Position numbers and translations under genes: made by a program | Shown: piece by piece, positions 54,468 through 58,812 of the stretch | How the letters are laid out: each line of letters opens with the position of its first letter | Position numbering within the stretch: position 1 is the stretch's first letter | The notes under the pieces: model-generated | Databases searched by the model: none | What the model saw: only the letters and a program-made list of their open reading frames with translations | Told to the model about the DNA's origin: nothing | Assembly (NCBI GenBank): GCA_934130025.1 | Contig: CAKOXG010000004.1 | Span: 1-58,812, forward strand | Source: an uncultured Clostridia bacterium | GTDB taxonomy: Bacteria > Bacillota > Clostridia > TANB77 > CAG-508 | Length of the DNA: 58,812 nt | Reading direction: 5' to 3'

Positions 54468-57140
54468 TTGCGTAATAATCAGAAAAAAGACATGAAGATT
54501 AAAGAAGTTTTAAAAAGAAGTTTAAAGAAAATAGCTATATTTTTACAAATTATAATGTTATTTTTGCCATCTATAAAAGTATTTGCAAATGATATAAATA
54601 TAGGAGATACACTTACAATTAGTAGAGGAAATCTTGGGTTTTATAGTGTTCAATATTGGAACACAAATAGAGAAAAGTGGATGTATATAACATATTCACA
54701 AACGTTTTATACGGCAAAAGATGGAACAAAGAAAATTGCATATTGTATGGATCCAGATTTGGATGGTGTGGGGTATCTTCCAAATGAAGTAGAAAGCTAT
54801 GATACAACAGTCGTATCAAAATTAGATGATCCTAGAATTTGGAGAATACTGAAAAACGGATACCCTAATGTAAGTAAAGAAGATATGAATGTGGAAACAG
54901 AAGATGATGCTTATTTTGCAACTAAGCAAGCTGTATATTGGATAATTAGAAATAGAAAGCTTGAAGAGATAAATTATTATATGAGAGCAGGCCAAACGGA
55001 TATAAATGGACAAGATTTAGACGAAATTAAAAGAAGGGGAAGAAAAGTGTTAAATGCAATGTACAAATTGGTGGATATTGCATATAATCAAACTAACCAA
55101 ACTATGGAAAAAGCTCAAATAGAAGACTTTGCAGAATTTAAACAAGATAGTGTAAAAAAGGAGTATTATTCAAAAACATATAGAATAACTAATACAAGTT
55201 TGAATTCAAAAATAATAATAGACAAATTAGAAGGCGCACCAGAAGGTACTTATATTGCAAACCAAAATGGAGAAGCAAAAACAACTTTTAATGGTGGTGA
55301 CTACATAAAGGTAATGATTCCTAAAAAAAATATTATAGAAAATTGTAATGTAAAAGTTTCATATCAAATGATAAGCGATTCCTTCCCAGTTTACCGTGCT
55401 AACAGCAAAGAAGAAAATAAACAAAACTATATGCTTCTTACAGATGAAAAGGAAATTGATAATGGGATATTACAATTTAATATAAACGGGAAAACATCAA
55501 AATTAAAGGTAAAAAAAGTAGACGAAATAAGTAAAAAAGCAATGCCAAACATTACTTTTGAGTTAAAATATGAAAATGGAGAAAAAATAGGAAACTTTAC
55601 TACCGATAAGAATGGAGAAATAAATCTAGATAATTTAAGTCAAGGTAGAATCATAATAAGTGAAATAAAAACTGACGATGATCATATTTTAAGTAAATCA
55701 CCATTTGAAATTTCTCTAAACTATAAAGAAGAGAGCTCATTGACAATAGAAAACTCAAGAAAAAATGGCAGTCTAATTATAAAGAAAGTTGACTCTGAAA
55801 GCAATGAAGCAATATCAGATGTTGAATTTGATATTATAAATGAAAATAATGAGAAAATAGCAACTCTAAAAACAGATGAAAAAGGAGAAGCAAAAATAGT
55901 AGATATTCCAATAGGTATGTATACAGTAAAAGAAACAAAGCCAAGGGAAGAGTACAAGAATATTGAAGATAAAGAAATAAAAATAACCTCGAATGAAACT
56001 TTAGAATTGAAAATAGAAAATACAAAGAAAAAGGGTAGAGTTCAAGTAGAGAAAATGGACTATGAAGATACAAATATTAAACTTGCTAATGTAAAATTTA
56101 ATTTATTAGATGCTAAAGGAAATATCCTGGAAAAACTTGAAACTGATTCATTTGGACAGGCAATATCAAAAGAATACCCAATAGGTACTTATTATATACA
56201 AGAAATAGAAACAGATAAATCTCATATATTATTAGATAAAAAAATAGAGGTTAAAATTGAAGAGGATAAAATTGCTAATGTAGAAGTAAAAAATGAGAGA
56301 ATAAAAGGAAACATAAAGTTGATTAAAACAAGTAGTGATTATAATAAAATTTTAAACAAAGAAGCTGGAAGTGCAATAGAAGGTGTAAAATTCAATATAT
56401 TCGATAGAGACAATAAATTTATTGAGCAGATCATTACTGATAAAAATGGAGAAGCGATTACATCAAAATTAGACAAAGGAACATATCATATTCAAGAAGT
56501 CGAAACTGCAAAATGGTATATCCTAAATAATGAAAAAATTACAGCGGAAATTAAGGAAAACAACGAAATTGTTACAGTAAATATAACTAATAAAGCGGAA
56601 AAACCAGATGTGAAAATAACGAAGAAATGCAGAAATACAGTATCGTCAAATGAAGAAATTGATTTTGAATTCACTATAAAAAACACAGGAAATACTGATC
56701 TAACAGATTTTACATGGTATGATATCTTGCCTACGGATTTTGCGAGAATTACAAAAATATCAACGGGAACATATAATCAAGATGTGAGATATAGTATATA
56801 TTATAAAACAAACCAAAAAGATGACTATATGGTTATAGAAAAAAATATTGATGGTAGAAGTAATAATTATATAGATGTATCAAATATACACCTCGATGAA
56901 GACGAAAAAATAACAGAAGTAAAAATTGTATTTGGGGATGTAAAAAAAGATTTTTCAAGCATTGAAAAACCTCATATAATAATGATGGTAAATGACGGAG
57001 TGCAGGATGATACAGAAATAAAGAATCATACAATATTGGAAGCTTATAACAAAGAATATAAAGCATGTAATGAAGATGACGCTATTTCAATCGTATACAA
57101 CATAAAAAAAGAGAAAAAGCTACCAAGAACAGGATATTAA
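54468..57140 (+). CDS. Thioester-domain, Cna-B-repeat surface protein ending in LPRTGY
   Basis: TTG start ten bases after AAGGAG. Signal peptide (about residues 18-40). Residues ~50-200 contain AYCMDPDLDGVG and ATKQAVYWII, the Cys and Gln pattern of thioester (TQXA) adhesin domains that bond covalently to host amines. Then come about four Cna-B/SpaA-type domains (patterns such as LKVKKVDEISKKAMPNITFE and IIKKVDSESNEAISDVEFD) and a DUF11-like domain (KPDVKITKKCRNTVSSNEEI). The protein ends LPRTGY with no following membrane helix or basic tail. It is a pilin-like adhesin; the missing tail is odd. Confidence 0.85.
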   Translation: MRNNQKKDMKIKEVLKRSLKKIAIFLQIIMLFLPSIKVFANDINIGDTLTISRGNLGFYSVQYWNTNREKWMYITYSQTFYTAKDGTKKIAYCMDPDLDGVGYLPNEVESYDTTVVSKLDDPRIWRILKNGYPNVSKEDMNVETEDDAYFATKQAVYWIIRNRKLEEINYYMRAGQTDINGQDLDEIKRRGRKVLNAMYKLVDIAYNQTNQTMEKAQIEDFAEFKQDSVKKEYYSKTYRITNTSLNSKIIIDKLEGAPEGTYIANQNGEAKTTFNGGDYIKVMIPKKNIIENCNVKVSYQMISDSFPVYRANSKEENKQNYMLLTDEKEIDNGILQFNINGKTSKLKVKKVDEISKKAMPNITFELKYENGEKIGNFTTDKNGEINLDNLSQGRIIISEIKTDDDHILSKSPFEISLNYKEESSLTIENSRKNGSLIIKKVDSESNEAISDVEFDIINENNEKIATLKTDEKGEAKIVDIPIGMYTVKETKPREEYKNIEDKEIKITSNETLELKIENTKKKGRVQVEKMDYEDTNIKLANVKFNLLDAKGNILEKLETDSFGQAISKEYPIGTYYIQEIETDKSHILLDKKIEVKIEEDKIANVEVKNERIKGNIKLIKTSSDYNKILNKEAGSAIEGVKFNIFDRDNKFIEQIITDKNGEAITSKLDKGTYHIQEVETAKWYILNNEKITAEIKENNEIVTVNITNKAEKPDVKITKKCRNTVSSNEEIDFEFTIKNTGNTDLTDFTWYDILPTDFARITKISTGTYNQDVRYSIYYKTNQKDDYMVIEKNIDGRSNNYIDVSNIHLDEDEKITEVKIVFGDVKKDFSSIEKPHIIMMVNDGVQDDTEIKNHTILEAYNKEYKACNEDDAISIVYNIKKEKKLPRTGY

Positions 57141-57243
57141 TATAGGGAGAGTGCTACAAAGTAAAAGTCATACATTAATAAAAAAGGTAAATTGAAAAAG
57201 TAAATTATATTAATAAAAAAATCATAAAAATGGTCTAAAAAAA

Positions 57244-57272
57244 TTGAAAAATGTAGAACAATGTAATATAAT
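57244..57272 (+). promoter_or_regulatory. Promoter of the NifU-like gene
   Basis: TTGAAA (57244-57249), 17-base spacer, TATAAT (57267-57272). Confidence 0.75.
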
Positions 57273-57329
57273 ATACATGTTGCTTAAAAGGTAACACATA
57301 TATTAATTGATTTGAAAGGAGCAAATAAT

Positions 57330-58022
57330 ATGATTTATTCAAAAGACGTAGAAAAAATGTGCACAGTTGCAAAAGGTGTAAATCATGGCCCAGCCCCAAT
57401 ACCAGAAGAAGGAAAATGGGTAAAGGCAAAAGAAATTAAAGATATATCAGGTTTAACACATGGTATAGGATGGTGTGCACCACAACAAGGGGCATGTAAG
57501 CTAACATTAAACATAAAAGAGGGAGTAATACAAGAAGCGCTTGTTGAAACAATTGGATGCTCTGGAATGACACAGTCAGCAGCAATGGCTGGAGAAATTC
57601 TTACAGGAAAAACAATATTAGAAGCACTTAATACAGACTTAGTTTGCGATGCTATAAACACTGCAATGAGAGAATTATTCCTACAAATCGTATATGGAAG
57701 AAGCCAATCTGCATTTTCAGAAGGAGGTTTAACAATAGGAGCTGGACTTGAAGATTTAGGAAAAGGTCATAGATCTCAGATAGGAACAATCTATTCTACA
57801 TCATTAAAAGGACCAAGATATTTGGAAGTAACTGAAGGATACATTGTAAGTCAAGCTTTAGATAAGGATGATCAAATTATAGGATATAAAGCTCTAAATT
57901 TTGGAAAAATGATGGATTACATAAAAGGTGGGATGGATCCTAAAGAAGCTATTGAAAAAGCAACAGGAACATATGGAAGATATGCTGATGCTGTGAAATA
58001 TATAGATCCAAGACAAGAATAA
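57330..58022 (+). CDS. NifU/IscU-like iron-sulfur scaffold protein
   Basis: Start chosen at ATG 57330 behind AAAGGAG (57315-57321); an upstream TTG would overlap it. Cysteines in HGIGWCAPQQGACKLTL, ETIGCSGMTQSAAMAGEI and DLVCDAINTAM resemble a U-type scaffold core followed by a longer C-terminal region. 230 residues. It is paired with a GGGtGRT-family gene, an association seen in Clostridia. Probably assembles clusters for a dedicated target; role not established. Confidence 0.75.
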   Translation: MIYSKDVEKMCTVAKGVNHGPAPIPEEGKWVKAKEIKDISGLTHGIGWCAPQQGACKLTLNIKEGVIQEALVETIGCSGMTQSAAMAGEILTGKTILEALNTDLVCDAINTAMRELFLQIVYGRSQSAFSEGGLTIGAGLEDLGKGHRSQIGTIYSTSLKGPRYLEVTEGYIVSQALDKDDQIIGYKALNFGKMMDYIKGGMDPKEAIEKATGTYGRYADAVKYIDPRQE

Positions 58023-58054
58023 TAAAAATGAAATTTTTTAAGGAGGAATTTTAA

Positions 58055-58812
58055 ATGGCAGTAACATTTGAAGGTTATGAAAGAAGAATAGATCAAATTA
58101 TGCCTGTATTAAATAAATATGGAATAAAAGATTTAGAAGAAGCAAGAAAAATATGCCAAGACAAAGGATTTGATCCTGTTGAAATGGTTAGAGCAATACA
58201 ACCAATATGCTTTGATAATGCTTGTTGGGCCTATACAGTAGGAGCAGCAATAGCAATAAAGAAGGGATGCACAAAAGCGCATGAAGCTGCAAAAGCAATA
58301 GGAGAAGGATTACAAGCTTTTTGTGTACCAGGTTCGGTTGCAGACGATAGAAAAGTTGGATTAGGACATGGAAATCTTGCATCAATGCTATTATCAGAAG
58401 AAACAAAATGTTTTGCTTTCTTAGCAGGACATGAAAGCTTTGCAGCAGCAGAGGGGGCAATTGGAATTGCAAAGTCTGCAAATAAAGTAAGAAAAGAACC
58501 ATTAAAAGTTATATTAAATGGTTTAGGAAAAGATGCTGCACAAATAATATCAAGATTTAATGGATTTACATATGTAAAGACACAATTTGATTATTATACA
58601 GGAAAATTAACAATAGTAGAGGAGATTCCTTACTCAATAGGTGAAAGAGCAAAGGTAAGATGCTATGGAGCTGATGATGTTCGTGAAGGTGTTGCAATAA
58701 TGCACTATGAGGATGTGGATGTATCTATAACAGGAAACTCTACAAACCCAACAAGATTCCAACATCCAGTTGCTGGAACATACAAAAAAGAATGTTATGA
58801 AAAAGGAAAGAA
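58055..58812 (+). CDS. GGGtGRT-family protein, cut off by the window end
   Basis: ATG 58055 behind AAGGAGGAA; the frame is open to the last base, 252 codons visible. MAVTFEGYERRIDQIMPVL and the long helical core with GHGNLASMLLSEETKCFAFL match my recollection of the GGGtGRT family, whose eponymous motif would lie beyond the window. It lies 33 bases after the NifU-like gene and is probably co-translated. Function unknown. Confidence 0.72.
   Translation, partial: MAVTFEGYERRIDQIMPVLNKYGIKDLEEARKICQDKGFDPVEMVRAIQPICFDNACWAYTVGAAIAIKKGCTKAHEAAKAIGEGLQAFCVPGSVADDRKVGLGHGNLASMLLSEETKCFAFLAGHESFAAAEGAIGIAKSANKVRKEPLKVILNGLGKDAAQIISRFNGFTYVKTQFDYYTGKLTIVEEIPYSIGERAKVRCYGADDVREGVAIMHYEDVDVSITGNSTNPTRFQHPVAGTYKKECYEKGK

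Noticed and set aside
1..58812. CRISPR array or tRNA genes
   Set aside because: No regularly spaced direct repeats and no cloverleaf with CCA-adjacent acceptor stem were seen on either strand.

Overview
The window is AT-rich DNA (close to 30% GC by eye) from a Clostridia-type Firmicute, probably an uncultured gut anaerobe. The grounds are a four-subunit pyruvate:ferredoxin oxidoreductase with ferredoxin, many TTG starts behind strong GGAGG sites, RicT, long-form HPF, AddB, MinD/MinE, sortase with an LPxTG-type surface protein, an OapA-type membrane protein with a long upstream RNA, and a NifU-like/GGGtGRT pair at the right edge.

Layout. Positions 1-12,400 are the right part of an integrated mobile element. 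It carries a Fic/Doc fragment, a broken UPF0158 gene, a chimeric broken MobV relaxase, a 1,637-residue repeat protein coupled to an aldehyde-dehydrogenase-like coiled-coil protein, a zinc-ribbon gene pair and a TnpX-like large serine recombinase. It ends inside a GH94-type gene of which only the C-terminal remnant (12,398-12,901) is present. From about 12,960 the sequence is ordinary chromosome: an unknown membrane protein, a PhoP/PhoR-like two-component system, lepB, holB, ricT; the por operon on the minus strand; a variable FGE/lectin-fold surface protein; minD, minE, rodA, dusB, a MazF toxin; an HD-GYP protein; acpP, rnc, a radical SAM protein, a YitT protein, an OGG-type glycosylase, addB, an S66 peptidase, a family 4 uracil-DNA glycosylase, a GltD-like protein; leuS; a deacetylase; a beta-propeller protein; oapA with its OLE-like RNA; tmk, rpsT, nadD, comM, dprA, yraN, hpf; a sortase and a thioester/Cna-B surface protein; and a NifU-like/GGGtGRT pair.

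The most unusual observation concerns the codon CGG. I scanned every intact coding region by eye on both strands (roughly 15,000 codons) and found no in-frame CGG, although CGT, CGC and CGA are all used for arginine. CGG occurs in frame at exactly four places: codon 22 of mazF, codon 158 of the yitT-like gene, and twice in comM (codon 35 and inside the Walker A motif). At each one a conserved protein family needs the ribosome to skip the C and read the following GGT or GGA as a conserved glycine in the +1 frame. The simplest reading is that CGG is an unassigned codon here and that ribosomes shift +1 at it. The rival explanation is four sequencing errors of identical geometry, which raw reads would settle.

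The second notable system is a likely diversity-generating retroelement target: the last 42 codons before the C-terminal tail of the FGE-domain protein (23,205-23,330) end in C or T in 38 cases, and a perfect 8-bp stem with a GAAA tetraloop (minus strand) follows 49 bases later. No reverse transcriptase or template repeat lies in the window, so the target would have to be served from elsewhere.
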